Shown: positions 8,874-18,445, numbered from the stretch's first letter. The stretch is DNA of 64,000 nt from Pseudomonas protegens (GCF_003363755.1 NZ_CP031396.1:2232001-2296000), one strand, 5' to 3'. Numbers and translations are program-made. The notes: a model not told the origin generated them from the letters alone.

Positions 8874-9743
8874 ATGTTTCAGCGTGCCCTGATCTGCACA
8901 CTCCTGACACTGATTGCCTTACCTGCCAGCGCCGCTCCGGCCAAGGTCGAACGCCGATGCGGCTGGTTCGAGAACCCGACCCCGGCCAACGCCACCCTGA
9001 CCGACCGCGACGGCGTCTGGGAAATTGCCAGCCAGGGCGGTTATCAGGCCGAAGGCGACTGGCCCACCTTCAACGACCAGCAATGGGTACGCACCAACAA
9101 TCATTACGGCTACGGTTGTGCCTGTGTCAGCGCCAGCGCTGATCCACGGACTCATCGCCTCGACCAGTTGCACAAGGCCCAGGCCCGCCCGCTGTCCGCC
9201 TGTCGCAACGATCCCAGGCTGTACGAGCCCTTGCGGGAGGAAGACGGGATACCGGTATTGCCCGAGGATTCGCCACGCTTCAACGGACCGGGATTCAGCC
9301 TGCAGTACCCCAAAGGCTGGAAGCTTAGCCAGACGCAGAACTGCCTCACCCTGGACCATCCGGAAAAACGCCCAAACGAGGAGTACACCCTGCACCTGTG
9401 CCTGCGGCAGGGCAGCCTGGAACAGGCCGCCGAAGAGCTGTTTTTCTATCAGGAAAACGGCGTCTGGATGCGCAGCGCCGGAAGGGATGCGCCCAGCCCG
9501 GTGCAGGACATCTCAGGCCCCGGCTGGAAAGGCTTGCGGGCCTATCAAACCTGCGGCATCAGCGATGGGGACACCGGCTTTCACGCCTATGGTGGCACCT
9601 GCCTGATGGCGTTGCTCGACAGTGGTCGGCGTCAGGTGGTGGCTGACAGCGTGGGGTTCTTCCAGGACTTCGCGACCCTGAACGCGATCCTGCACTCGAT
9701 CCGCTTCGACCCGCTGCCAGCGGCGCAACAGAACCCGCACTAA
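8874..9743 (+). CDS. Secreted DUF4087-like protein
   Basis: A 289-residue protein with a signal peptide (MFQRALICTLLTLIALPASA, probable cleavage after ASA). The first mature segment, CGWFENPTPANATLTDRDGVW followed by a YGCACV pair of cysteines, resembles DUF4087 proteins; the rest (GFSLQYPKGWKL...) is a second, unassigned beta-rich region with several Cys, suggesting disulphides in the periplasm. AAGGATG provides a ribosome site. The role is not known. It has no obvious operon partner; the following gene converges on it and its last bases overlap. Confidence 0.7.
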   Translation: MFQRALICTLLTLIALPASAAPAKVERRCGWFENPTPANATLTDRDGVWEIASQGGYQAEGDWPTFNDQQWVRTNNHYGYGCACVSASADPRTHRLDQLHKAQARPLSACRNDPRLYEPLREEDGIPVLPEDSPRFNGPGFSLQYPKGWKLSQTQNCLTLDHPEKRPNEEYTLHLCLRQGSLEQAAEELFFYQENGVWMRSAGRDAPSPVQDISGPGWKGLRAYQTCGISDGDTGFHAYGGTCLMALLDSGRRQVVADSVGFFQDFATLNAILHSIRFDPLPAAQQNPH

Positions 9744-10537
9744 GGCACGGCCCGATACAGGGTCTGCAGGTGGGACAGGCGCAAGCCGTAGTGCTCCAGG
9801 TTGCGCCGGCTTTGCGAGTTCACCAGGGCGGTGGCCGCCACACTCTGGGCGCCGAGGGCGGCGGCCTGCTGCAAGCGATGGGCGATCAGGGCCCGGTGAT
9901 AGCCCTGGCCCCGGGCGGCCTTGGTGGTAAAGGCGGTGCCCAGGTAGGCCACGCCATTGTCGGCGACGAATAGCGCCGCACCGGCCACCGCTACGCCCTG
10001 GTCCCGAAGCAGGTACAGATGCCCACGTCCATCGTTGAGCAAGCCGCCGAAGGCTGCCTGGTTGACTGGCCGGGCGGCCGCAGGGGTATTGAAGCCTTCG
10101 CGGTGCAGAGCACAGAAGCTTTCCAGGGTCGAGGCGAGCACCGGCTCGATATCCAGCGCCGAAGGCGGCGCCACCAGTTCGTCCACCGAGGCGAACAGCT
10201 GTCCGTGGGTCCAGCCCCTGAGGCGCTGCAGCTGCTGCCCCTCCAGCTCCAGAGTGGGTGCTACCTTGGCTGACTCGGCGATCAAGGCGATCGCCGGGGC
10301 GTAAGCCACGCAGGTCTGTAGCAGATCGGCAAGATTGCGGGCTTGTTGCGCACTGTCGCCGTGCACCCGGTTCATCATCGGACTGGGATTGCCACCCACG
10401 ACAAAGGCTCCGCCATCCTGATCACCATAGAGCTGCGCCTGATAAGGGTTTCCCGGCAAACTCGCCACGCCCTGGACCCGGGCCCGCAGGTATTGGTGCT
10501 CTGCGTATTCAAGCGCCAGGGCGCGGCGGCGATCCAT
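9740..10537 (-). CDS. GNAT family N-acetyltransferase
   Basis: A 265-residue protein with a C-terminal GNAT domain: GVAVAGAALFVADNGVAYLGT, then the acetyl-CoA loop AARGQGYHRALIAHRLQQA and NLEHYGLRL. I chose the ATG at 10537 because it lies one base after the stop of the HIT gene, implying translational coupling; an upstream extension would run antisense-like through that gene. The N-terminal ~130 residues hold a second, unassigned segment. It probably acetylates a small molecule; substrate unknown. Its 3' end overlaps the convergent DUF4087-like gene by four bases. Confidence 0.78.
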   Translation of the reverse strand: MDRRRALALEYAEHQYLRARVQGVASLPGNPYQAQLYGDQDGGAFVVGGNPSPMMNRVHGDSAQQARNLADLLQTCVAYAPAIALIAESAKVAPTLELEGQQLQRLRGWTHGQLFASVDELVAPPSALDIEPVLASTLESFCALHREGFNTPAAARPVNQAAFGGLLNDGRGHLYLLRDQGVAVAGAALFVADNGVAYLGTAFTTKAARGQGYHRALIAHRLQQAAALGAQSVAATALVNSQSRRNLEHYGLRLSHLQTLYRAVP

Positions 10538-10538
10538 A

Positions 10539-11015
10539 TCAGCGACCGCCCATCGGGGTTTCACTGACCCAGGGCACGCGCACTTGTTCGGCGATGCTGG
10601 CAGCCTGCTGCTGCAGGACCTCGAGTTTGGCGCGACGCCCAAACAACCCGCTGAAGTGCAGCAGCAGGCGCCCGGCAAACCCCAGGGCATCGCCACGCTT
10701 GCGCGGGATCAGGTGCAGATGGGCATGGGGGATGTGCTGGTTGGTGGCCCGACCATCATTGACCAGCAGGTGGGTGCCTTCGACGCCGTAGCCGGCACGC
10801 CGCTGCGCGGCCAGCAATCCATCGAACACCTGATACAGATGCTGACGGACGAAACCGGGCAATTGATCGAGCTTTTCTACATGAAGCTGGGGAATCAGCA
10901 GGACATGACCCGCTCCCAGGGGATGCACGTCCATGAAGGCCATGCAGTGTTCATCGCGGTAAACCACGGCCGCCGGCAGGGTGCCGGCGACGATCTGGCA
11001 GAAAATGCAGTTCAT
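10539..11015 (-). CDS. HIT family hydrolase
   Basis: A 158-residue histidine-triad protein. It starts MNCIFCQIVAG, with CxxC-like FC residues, and carries the HIT motif as HIPHAHLHLIPR, with the catalytic middle His. DVHPLGAGHVLLIPQLH is the conserved upstream strand. The ATG at 11015 has GAGGA seven bases upstream and is preferred over an in-frame TTG at 11036. HIT enzymes cleave nucleoside phosphoramidates or dinucleotides. It is coupled to the GNAT gene downstream, an arrangement whose meaning is unclear. Confidence 0.85.
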   Translation of the reverse strand: MNCIFCQIVAGTLPAAVVYRDEHCMAFMDVHPLGAGHVLLIPQLHVEKLDQLPGFVRQHLYQVFDGLLAAQRRAGYGVEGTHLLVNDGRATNQHIPHAHLHLIPRKRGDALGFAGRLLLHFSGLFGRRAKLEVLQQQAASIAEQVRVPWVSETPMGGR

Positions 11016-11141
11016 CCATGAATCCTCAAGTGACAAGGTGCGTCCTGGCGGGCTACGTCAATGTAACCCACCTTATCCCTTGAAGGCCTGTCCCTTGAAG
11101 ACTCATTCCTGGAGAGCCCGTCCGCAGAACAGGCCCGCAGA

Positions 11142-12749
11142 TCAGTCCAGAGCCAGATAGGCGCCGGCGTCGACCTCGATCATCACCGGCTGGCGGATAT
11201 CCCTGAGGCTCTGCAGCAGTTCCTGCAACTGCGACGGGGTGTCGGCACGATGGTGCGCCACGTGGAAGCTTTGGGCCATGGCCTCGAAGTTCGGGGTGAG
11301 GATGTCCACCCCCAGCGGCGCGATGTCCCGGGCCTGCATGTAGTCGCGGATCTCGCCGTAGCACTGGTTGTTCCACACCAGCAGGATCACGCCGATCTGC
11401 GCTTCCTTGGCGGCGATCAGTTCGCTGCTGGCGAACTGCAGGCCGCCGTCCCCCACCAACGCCACCACCGGACGCTCGGGCTGTGCCAGCTTGGCGCCCA
11501 TGGCCGCCGGCAGGCCGTAGCCCAGGGTGCCGTAACCGCTGCCGGCGTTGAACCAGCTGGCCGGGGCCGGTGCCTGGTAGCCGCAGGCGCCCTGGTACAC
11601 CGGTTGGGTCGAGTCGCCCACCAGGATCGGGCTGCCCAGGGTGTCGCGCAGCAGGTCGAGCAAGCCCTGCAAGCCTTGTTGCTTGGGCGTCCAGCCGGTG
11701 CGTTCGGCCTGGTTCACGCGTTGCACGCTGTCCAGCGCCCAACGACCGCGAGCGCTGGGTGGCGCCACTTTACTGAGCAAGGCTTGCAAGCCTTCCAGGG
11801 CATCGCCCACCAGGCCGACATGGGCCCGTTGCACGCCCATGACCTGCATCGGGTCGATGTCCAGGCGGATCAACGAGCCTTTGAAACGCAGCGGGCCCAG
11901 GCCAAAGAAGTCGTAGTCGGTTTCCCCCAGTTCGGTGCCCACGGCCAGCACCACGTCGGCTTCGTCGATCAGCGCCCGGCCATGGGCCGATGACTGCACG
12001 CCGTCGAGCAACAGCGGGTGCGCGCAGGGCAATAGGCCCCGGGCGTTAGTGGTCAGGGCCACCGGCGCTTGCAGGCGTTCGGCCAATTGCCGCAGGACTT
12101 CGGCGCAACCGCGGGCGCCGCCGCCGGCCAGGATCAGCGGCCGGTGGGCACTGTTGAGCAAGGTCGCGGCCGCTTCGATCGAGGCTCCGGCCGGGGCCGG
12201 AGCACCGGGCAGGCTGCGGGGCATGAGGTTGAGGTCGGTGGCGGGCATGTCCAGCACATCAAGGGGAATCTCGATGTGCACCGGCCGTGGTCGCGCGCAC
12301 TTGAACACGGCAAAGGCCCGGGCCAGGAGCTCCGGCAGTTCCGCAGGCGATTGCAGGGTATGACTGAAGGCGCAGACCCCGGCCACCATCGCCCGCTGGT
12401 CCGGCAGTTCATGCAGGTGGCCATGGCCCAGGCGCAGGTGCTCGCGACGGTTGACCGTGGAAATCACCAGCATCGGCACCGAATCGGCGTAGGCCTGGCC
12501 CATGGCGGTGAGGATGTTGGTCATCCCCGGACCGGTGATGATGAAGCACACTCCCGGCTTGCCGCTGGCCCGGGCATAACCGTCGGCCATGAACCCGGCG
12601 CCCTGTTCATGCCGCGGGCTGACATGGCGCAGGCGGCTGCCATGCAGGCCGCGATACAGCTCGACGGTGTGCACGCCGGGAATCCCGAACACCGTGTCCA
12701 CGCCATAACCTTCCAGCAAACGAACCAGGGACTGGGCACAGGTGGTCAT
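11142..12749 (-). CDS. aruI: ThDP-dependent decarboxylase, AruI-like (5-guanidino-2-oxopentanoate decarboxylase)
   Basis: A 535-residue member of the acetolactate synthase/benzoylformate decarboxylase superfamily. Glu48 in SPRHEQGAGFMADGYA would activate the thiazolium ring, and GDGGLQFASSELIAAK...WNN is the ThDP/Mg motif in the C-terminal domain. It most resembles AruI of the arginine transaminase pathway, which decarboxylates 2-ketoarginine to 4-guanidinobutyraldehyde. The AruH-like transaminase in the same locus supports this. The start has AGAGGAG seven bases upstream. The name is from memory of the family and should be treated as probable; other 2-oxoacids remain possible. Confidence 0.72.
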   Translation of the reverse strand: MTTCAQSLVRLLEGYGVDTVFGIPGVHTVELYRGLHGSRLRHVSPRHEQGAGFMADGYARASGKPGVCFIITGPGMTNILTAMGQAYADSVPMLVISTVNRREHLRLGHGHLHELPDQRAMVAGVCAFSHTLQSPAELPELLARAFAVFKCARPRPVHIEIPLDVLDMPATDLNLMPRSLPGAPAPAGASIEAAATLLNSAHRPLILAGGGARGCAEVLRQLAERLQAPVALTTNARGLLPCAHPLLLDGVQSSAHGRALIDEADVVLAVGTELGETDYDFFGLGPLRFKGSLIRLDIDPMQVMGVQRAHVGLVGDALEGLQALLSKVAPPSARGRWALDSVQRVNQAERTGWTPKQQGLQGLLDLLRDTLGSPILVGDSTQPVYQGACGYQAPAPASWFNAGSGYGTLGYGLPAAMGAKLAQPERPVVALVGDGGLQFASSELIAAKEAQIGVILLVWNNQCYGEIRDYMQARDIAPLGVDILTPNFEAMAQSFHVAHHRADTPSQLQELLQSLRDIRQPVMIEVDAGAYLALD

Positions 12750-12873
12750 CGACTACTCCTCTTGTTCTTATGCGTCCGGACGACACCCTGCGCCCGGCTG
12801 ATGTCGAGGGACATTAGTCGCTGCACCCGAGGGGCAACAATCGAAAAAAATCGCCGCGATTGCTCAATAAAAT

Positions 12874-13794
12874 TCACGCTTTGCCATTGCGCCGGGGTTC
12901 CGGGTGCAGGCGGGTGATGCCCTGCAACTGCGACTTGACCCATTCGCTGAAGGCCAGCACCACCGGGCGCTCGGCCTTGAGCAGGTCGGCCACCAGGTAG
13001 TAACCGCGGTTGGATTCGATTTCGGTGCCGAAGGGCTGCACCAGTTGCCCCCGAGCCAGGGCCTCGCCGCTGATCAGGTTGTCGCCCATGGCGATGCCCT
13101 GGCCGGCGATGCAGGCCGACTGCACGAAGTGCGCGTCGGCAAACACGATGCCCCGGCGCACATCGACATTCGGCGCCCCGGCCGCCGCCAGCCAGACCCG
13201 CCAATCGGAGTAGTCGATCATGTGCAGGAGCAAGGCGTGATCGAGCCCGTCGAGGGTTTTCAAACCGCCCATGGCATTGACCAGGCTCGGGCTGCACACC
13301 GGGAAATAGCGCAGGGAGACGATCTTCTGCACATGCTGGTTGGGCCAGTCGCCCATGCCGTAGGCGACGAACAGATCGACGCTGCTGTCGCTGGTGTCGC
13401 CCGGGGTGCGGGGTGAAACCAGCTGCAATTCGACCTGGGGATACAGCGCCTGGAACTCGGCGATATGGGTGCACAACCAATAGGTGGCGAACCCCGGCGG
13501 GCTGCTGATGCACAGCCGCCCGCTGACCTGCTGGCCGTCGGAGCGCTGGCCGGCCTCGAGGATATTGGCCAGCAGCAGGTGAATGTCCCGGGCATAGCGC
13601 TCGCCCTGGTAGGTGATGCGAATGCTGCGGCCCTGGCGCTCGGTCAGGGCAAACCCCAGGGTCTGCTCCAGGCTCTTGATCTGGTGGCTGATGGCGCTGG
13701 GGGTCAGGTTCAGCTCATTGGCGGCTTCGGCGACACTGCCCAGGCGGGCCACCGCGTCCAGCGCGCGCAGAGCGGTCATGGAGGGATAACGCAT
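12874..13794 (-). CDS. LysR-family transcriptional regulator
   Basis: A 306-residue LysR regulator of the GcvA-like type. The N-terminal winged helix is MTALRALDAVARLGSVAEAA, NELNLTPSAISHQIKSLE and LFxR-equivalent FALTERQGR; the effector domain follows (SPPGFATYWL..., IAGQGIAMGDNLI). I take the ATG at 13794, which begins the standard MRYPSMTALRALDAV opening. It lies upstream of, and reads with, the aruI-like gene and is divergent from the ABC transporter operon, so it probably controls both in response to an amino acid or keto acid. In P. aeruginosa the related pathway is controlled by the AruRS two-component system, so the regulator type differs here. Confidence 0.9.
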   Translation of the reverse strand: MRYPSMTALRALDAVARLGSVAEAANELNLTPSAISHQIKSLEQTLGFALTERQGRSIRITYQGERYARDIHLLLANILEAGQRSDGQQVSGRLCISSPPGFATYWLCTHIAEFQALYPQVELQLVSPRTPGDTSDSSVDLFVAYGMGDWPNQHVQKIVSLRYFPVCSPSLVNAMGGLKTLDGLDHALLLHMIDYSDWRVWLAAAGAPNVDVRRGIVFADAHFVQSACIAGQGIAMGDNLISGEALARGQLVQPFGTEIESNRGYYLVADLLKAERPVVLAFSEWVKSQLQGITRLHPEPRRNGKA

Positions 13795-14018
13795 ACCGAT
13801 CAGGCCTCGACTGCAAAAAACGAGTGCCAGCACCATAGCCGCAATCGCGATCCGGCAATAGCCTTGCCCGTCGCCGAAAAAATCCCCGACTGCTGAAAAA
13901 AATTACCGCATCGGGCTAAAAATGCTCGATTGACCCCAGGCCATCGATGGCTAATTCTCCAGCCCTACCCTGTGCCGGGTACTGCCCGGCCATCGCACAA
14001 TAACAAGAGGGTCGACCC
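13795..14018. promoter_or_regulatory. Divergent control region, LysR gene / ABC transporter operon
   Basis: These 224 bases separate the leftward LysR gene from the rightward transporter operon, the standard place for LysR operators. It contains A-rich stretches (GCAAAAAACG, GCCGAAAAAATCC, CTGAAAAAAATT) and GAGGG before the TTG start of the ATPase. I could not fix a single T-N11-A operator by eye. Confidence 0.45.
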
Positions 14019-14813
14019 TTGCAATCGCAGCCCAACTCCGTCAATCCCGTGGTGGCGATCGATGATCTGCACAAGAGCTACGCCGATCACCACGTGCTCA
14101 AGGGCATTGCCCTGCGCGCCAATGAAGGTGAAGTGGTGTCGCTGATCGGCTCCAGCGGCTCGGGCAAAAGCACCCTGCTGCGCTGCATCAACCTGCTGGA
14201 AATTCCCTGCAGCGGCAGCTTGCGCATCAATGGCGAAGAGGTGCGCATCAAGACCGATCGCGCCGGCAACCCTCAGGTCGCCGACCCGGCCCAGGTGGCA
14301 CGCCTGCGCACCCAACTGAGCATGGTGTTCCAGAGCTTCAACCTGTGGCCCCATCGCACCGTGCTGGAAAACGTCATCGAGGCGCCGGTGTATGTCCTCG
14401 GTGAAGATCGCAAGGATGCCATCGCCCACGCCGAGCACCTGCTGGAAAAAGTCGGTCTGGCGAACAAACGTGACACTTTCCCGTCCTTTCTCTCCGGTGG
14501 CCAGCAGCAGCGTGTGGCCATCGCCCGAGCCCTGGCCATGCGCCCCCAGGTACTGCTGATGGACGAACCGACCTCGGCCCTGGACCCGGAACTGGTGGGC
14601 GAAGTGCTCAAGGTCATCCAGGGCATCGCCGAGGAAGGCCGCACCATGATCCTGGTGACCCACGAAATGGCCTTCGCCCGGGATGTGTCGAGCAAGGTGA
14701 TGTTCCTTCACCAGGGGCTGGTGGAAGAGGAAGGCCCGCCGCAGCAAGTGTTCCTCAACCCGGTCAGCGAACGCTGCCGGCAATTCGTCATGGCCCAGGA
14801 AAACCGCGTCTGA
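14019..14813 (+). CDS. Polar amino acid ABC transporter, ATP-binding protein
   Basis: A 264-residue ABC ATPase of the HisP/ArtP type. Walker A is GSSGSGKSTL, Q-loop MVFQSFNLWPHRTVLENV, signature LSGGQQQRVAIARAL, Walker B VLLMDEPTSALD, and switch His in VTHEMAFAR. The start is a TTG at 14019 preceded by GAGGG; no ATG precedes the first conserved strand. It heads an operon with a binding protein and two permeases. Family proteins energise uptake of basic or polar amino acids; with the AruH-like gene downstream, arginine or a related guanidino compound is the likely cargo. Confidence 0.9.
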   Translation: MQSQPNSVNPVVAIDDLHKSYADHHVLKGIALRANEGEVVSLIGSSGSGKSTLLRCINLLEIPCSGSLRINGEEVRIKTDRAGNPQVADPAQVARLRTQLSMVFQSFNLWPHRTVLENVIEAPVYVLGEDRKDAIAHAEHLLEKVGLANKRDTFPSFLSGGQQQRVAIARALAMRPQVLLMDEPTSALDPELVGEVLKVIQGIAEEGRTMILVTHEMAFARDVSSKVMFLHQGLVEEEGPPQQVFLNPVSERCRQFVMAQENRV

Positions 14814-14862
14814 CGTCCCGCTTCAATCCTTGAAAACAACAACTTCGATAAAGGGTAAAGCC

Positions 14863-15636
14863 ATGAAAAACCTGCTCAAGGTGCTCGCCACCGGTTGCCT
14901 GTTCAGCGCATTGGCCAGCCACGCCGTGGCCGCCGACAAGATCGTCTTCGGCATCGCCCTGGAACCCTACCCGCCGTTCTCGATGAAAAGCGGCAACGGC
15001 AACTGGAGCGGCTTCGAGCCGGAGCTGATCAAGGCCCTGTGCGAACGCATGCAGGCCCAGTGCCCGCTCAAGGAAGTGGCCTGGGACGGGCTGATTCCGG
15101 CCCTGCAATCGAGCCAGATCGACGCCATTCTCAATTCCCTGAGCATCACCGAGGAGCGCGAGAAGGTCATCGATTTCTCCGCGCCTTACTACCAGACTCC
15201 GGCCATGTGGGTCGCCGACCAGAGCCTGGAGCTTGCGACCACTCCCGAAGGCCTCAAGGGCAAGCTGATCGGCGTGCAGGGTTCGACCTCCAACGCCACC
15301 TTCGCCAAGACCTACTACGGCAAGACCTCGACCCTGCGCTACTACACCACCCAGGACGACATGATCGCCGACCTGCAGAGCGGGCGCATCGACGTGATGC
15401 TGGCCGACGCCCTGACCATCGAGCCGATCCTCAAGACCGCGGCCGGTGCTGGCCTGGCGGACAAGGGCCTGGCGCCGAAAGACCCGCTGTTCGGCTCGGG
15501 CATCGGCGTCGGCCTGCGCAAGGGCGACAGCGCCCTACAACAGCGGATCAACACCGCCCTGGCCTCGCTCAAGGCCGACGGCACCTACGACAAGATCCGC
15601 AGCCGCTACTTCAGCGTCGACATCTCTGCCAACTAA
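14863..15636 (+). CDS. Amino acid ABC transporter, periplasmic binding protein
   Basis: A 257-residue family 3 solute-binding protein with a signal peptide (MKNLLKVLATGCLFSALASHAVA). The mature part has GIALEPYPPFSMKSGNGNWSGFEPELIKAL, the ligand-side loop WDGLIPALQSSQIDAILNSLSITEERE and GVQGSTSNATF, as in Lys/Arg/Orn- and octopine/nopaline-type binding proteins. The ATG at 14863 follows AAGGG by eight bases. It delivers ligand to the two permeases downstream. Specificity for a basic amino acid or opine is inferred from family and neighbours. Confidence 0.88.
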   Translation: MKNLLKVLATGCLFSALASHAVAADKIVFGIALEPYPPFSMKSGNGNWSGFEPELIKALCERMQAQCPLKEVAWDGLIPALQSSQIDAILNSLSITEEREKVIDFSAPYYQTPAMWVADQSLELATTPEGLKGKLIGVQGSTSNATFAKTYYGKTSTLRYYTTQDDMIADLQSGRIDVMLADALTIEPILKTAAGAGLADKGLAPKDPLFGSGIGVGLRKGDSALQQRINTALASLKADGTYDKIRSRYFSVDISAN

Positions 15637-15687
15637 GCCGTCCGGCGCGCCCGCTCGCGCGGGCCGCCGGCGTTGACTGGATACGTC

Positions 15688-16401
15688 ATGATTTCTCTGT
15701 CCGACCTTTCCCAACTGTTCGTCGCCGACGGCTGGCTCGGTGCCCTGGCCCAGGGCGCGCTGGTGTCCCTGCAGATTTCCGCCGGGGCCTTCGTCCTCGG
15801 CCTGGGCATCGGCCTGCTGGTGGCGATGATCAAGCTCAAGGGCCCGCGCTGGCTGGTGAAACTGGCCAACGTCTACACCACCCTGTACCGGGCCATGCCC
15901 GAGCTGCTGCTGATTCTGCTGCTGTACTACGCCGGCACTGACCTGTTGAACATGGCCATGGCCGCCATGGACCGTCCGAGTGTCACGGTCAACGGCTTTA
16001 TCGCGGCGGTACTGGTGCTGGGGATTGTCCAGGGCGCCTATTCGGCGGAGATCATCCGCGGCGCGATCCAGGCCATTCCCCACGGCCAGATCGAAGCGGC
16101 GCGGGCCTACGGCATCGAGCGCTGGCTGCTGGTGCGGCGCATCCTGCTGCCGAGCATGCTGCCCTACGCCATGGCCGGGCTGTCGAACCTGTGGCTGGTA
16201 CTGGTCAAGGACAGCGCGCTGATCAGCATCGTCGGTTACAGCGAACTGCTTTCAGTCGGCAAACAGGCGGCCGGTTCCACCAAGCACTACCTGGTGTTCT
16301 ACCTGGCGGTCGCGGCTTTCTACTTCGTCATCACCCTGGTGTCCGGCAGCCTGTTCCGTGTGCTCGAGCGTCGCACCAACCGCTGGCTGCCCCAGCACTA
16401 G
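15688..16401 (+). CDS. Amino acid ABC transporter, permease (HisQ-like)
   Basis: A 237-residue membrane protein with five to six predicted spans. The EAA loop is IEAARAYGIERWLLVRRILLP, the contact site for the ATPase, preceded by YRAMPELLLILLLYY typical of HisQM permeases. The ATG at 15688 is preferred to an in-frame TTG at 15673. It pairs with the next gene to form the channel of the importer; spacing between them is nine bases. Confidence 0.88.
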   Translation: MISLSDLSQLFVADGWLGALAQGALVSLQISAGAFVLGLGIGLLVAMIKLKGPRWLVKLANVYTTLYRAMPELLLILLLYYAGTDLLNMAMAAMDRPSVTVNGFIAAVLVLGIVQGAYSAEIIRGAIQAIPHGQIEAARAYGIERWLLVRRILLPSMLPYAMAGLSNLWLVLVKDSALISIVGYSELLSVGKQAAGSTKHYLVFYLAVAAFYFVITLVSGSLFRVLERRTNRWLPQH

Positions 16402-16410
16402 GAGACTCGA

Positions 16411-17115
16411 ATGGACTTTTCCTGGATCAACGGTTTTTCCACAGAGCTGCTGCGCGGCCTGGGCATCACCCTCAAGCTCCTGCTGCTGAGCGGAATCTGC
16501 GGCTTTGCCCTGGCGGTGGTGGTGGGCCTGGGCCGGGCGTCGCGCAACCCTCTGATTCGCGCACCGATGCAGTTCTATATCAGCGTATTCCGCGGTACGC
16601 CGCTGCTGGTGCAGATCTACATCCTCTATTACGGGGTCGGCAGCCTGTTCGCCGCCTACCCGCCGATTCGCGGCAGCTTTCTCTGGCCCTACCTGCGTGA
16701 AGGTTTCTGGTACGTGGCCCTGGCCCTGACCCTGAGTGTCGGCGCCTATGTCGGTGAAGTGCTGCGCGGTGGCCTGCGGGCCGTGCCTCGGGGCGAACTG
16801 GAAGCCGCCCGCGCCTACGGCATGGGTTACTGGCTGACCCTGCGCCGGGTGTGGCTGCCCCGGGCCCTGGAGCTGGTGCGCCCGACCCTGGTGGGCGAAT
16901 GCGTGCTGCTGCTCAAGGCCACGGCGCTGGCGTCCACCGTGGCGGTCACTGATTTGCTCGGCGCCGCCAACCTGGTGCGCGCCCAAACCCTGAAGGTCTA
17001 CGAGCCACTGCTGGCGGTGGCGCTGATCTACATCATCCTGGCCTTCGCCATTGAGCATCTGTGCGCACGCCTGGGCAACCCCGAACGAAACCGGGCCCCC
17101 CAGCGTCAGGCCTGA
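16411..17115 (+). CDS. Amino acid ABC transporter, permease (HisM-like)
   Basis: A 234-residue permease with the EAA loop LEAARAYGMGYWLTLRRVWLP and the FRGTPLLVQIYILYYG segment common to HisM/ArtM proteins. AGGAGA lies seven bases before the ATG. Together with the previous permease it forms the heterodimeric membrane unit. The transaminase gene follows after 43 bases, consistent with one operon for uptake and first catabolic step. Confidence 0.88.
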   Translation: MDFSWINGFSTELLRGLGITLKLLLLSGICGFALAVVVGLGRASRNPLIRAPMQFYISVFRGTPLLVQIYILYYGVGSLFAAYPPIRGSFLWPYLREGFWYVALALTLSVGAYVGEVLRGGLRAVPRGELEAARAYGMGYWLTLRRVWLPRALELVRPTLVGECVLLLKATALASTVAVTDLLGAANLVRAQTLKVYEPLLAVALIYIILAFAIEHLCARLGNPERNRAPQRQA

Positions 17116-17158
17116 ACCCATTGATTGCACGGGCAACCAAGCCCGTGAGGAGAACAAC

Positions 17159-18340
17159 ATGCGTTACTCACCTTTCGTTCAGCGCATCAGCGGCGAATCC
17201 GTCAGCGCCTGGGATATTCACTACGCAGCCATCGAGGCTCGGGGGCGCGGCGAGGACGTCATCGTCCTCAGCGTCGGTGATCCGGACTTCGCTACCGATG
17301 CGCGCATCAGCGCCGCCGCCAGCGCTGCCCTGGAGCAAGGCGACACCCATTACACCCATGTCCTGGGTCGCCCGGCCCTGCGCGAAGCGATTGCCGCCAA
17401 GCAGCGGCGCCTGCTGGGCATCGATGTCAGTGCCGATAACGTGGCCCTGGTGGCGGGTGCACAGAACGGTCTGTTCGCCACCTGCCTGTGCCTGTTCGGC
17501 AGTGGCGACGAAGTGCTGGTGCCCGAGCCCATGTACCTGACCTACGAGGCGTGCGTGCATGCCTCCGGGGCGCAGATCGCCTGCGTGCAGCAGCCGGCAG
17601 CCAACGGCTTCCGCTTGACCGCCGCAGCCCTGGAAGCGGCGCTGACCGACAAGACCCGGGGCATCGCCCTGGCCACCCCGTGCAACCCCACCGGCAACGT
17701 CTACAGCCGCGAAGAGCTGGAAGCCGTGGCCGAAGTGGCGCGCAAGCATGACCTGTGGGTGATCTCCGACGAGGTCTACGGGCAACTGACCTATGACCGC
17801 GAACACCTGAGCATCGCCTCAATGCCAGGCATGGCCGAGCGCACGGTGATCCTCAACAGCCTGTCGAAAACCCACGCCATGACCGGCTGGCGCGTGGGCT
17901 GGGTGATCGCCCCGCCGGCCCTGGTCGGGCACCTGGACAACCTGCTGCTGTGCATGCTCTACGGCCTGCCCGGGTTTATCCAGGAAGCCGCGCTCAAGGC
18001 CCTGGAGCTGGATGAAGAAGTGATCGGCAGCGCCCGCGAGGTCTATCGCCGGCGCCGCGATCTGGTGGTGGCCGGGCTCAAGTCGGTGCACCTGCTCGAT
18101 TGCCGCGAGCCCGAGGCCGGGATGTTCATGCTGGTGGACGTGCGCCGCACAGGGCTGTCGAGCATGGATTTCGCCTGGCAGCTGTTCCGCGCCACCGGGG
18201 TCTCGGTGCTCGACGCCCAGGCCTTTGGGGCCAGCGCCGAGGGCTTCGTGCGGATCTCCTTCACCGTCGCCGACGAGGTGCTCAAGGACGCCTGCCAGCG
18301 CATCGCCGGCTTTGTCGAAACCCTGGGCGCACAACGCTAA
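17159..18340 (+). CDS. aruH: Arginine-pyruvate transaminase-like aminotransferase (AruH-like)
   Basis: A 393-residue fold-type I PLP aminotransferase, the same length as I recall for P. aeruginosa AruH, with which it shares the opening MRYSPFVQRISG...AWDIHY and the blocks MTGWRVGW and LLCMLYG. The Schiff-base lysine is Lys237 in LSKTHAMTGWR; Asn176 in CNPTGN and Asp204 in ISDEVY bind the cofactor. GAGGAG precedes the ATG. AruH moves the alpha-amino group of L-arginine to pyruvate giving 2-ketoarginine, the substrate of AruI. The assignment is strong by family but substrate identity is inferred. Confidence 0.78.
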   Translation: MRYSPFVQRISGESVSAWDIHYAAIEARGRGEDVIVLSVGDPDFATDARISAAASAALEQGDTHYTHVLGRPALREAIAAKQRRLLGIDVSADNVALVAGAQNGLFATCLCLFGSGDEVLVPEPMYLTYEACVHASGAQIACVQQPAANGFRLTAAALEAALTDKTRGIALATPCNPTGNVYSREELEAVAEVARKHDLWVISDEVYGQLTYDREHLSIASMPGMAERTVILNSLSKTHAMTGWRVGWVIAPPALVGHLDNLLLCMLYGLPGFIQEAALKALELDEEVIGSAREVYRRRRDLVVAGLKSVHLLDCREPEAGMFMLVDVRRTGLSSMDFAWQLFRATGVSVLDAQAFGASAEGFVRISFTVADEVLKDACQRIAGFVETLGAQR

Positions 18341-18445
18341 ACAACAGCCCTCGCCACAGTAGCCCGCACAACAAGAATGCATTTGAGCTTGTCGCCCATT
18401 TTTCCGCCCACCTTTGAAGGGCCCCCTGCTTGAGAGGTTGACCCC

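Noticed and set aside
11077..11135. Hairpin GGCCTGT...ACAGGCC as terminator of the aruI-like gene
   Set aside because: The arms are separated by 37 bases and there is no T-run; likely chance.
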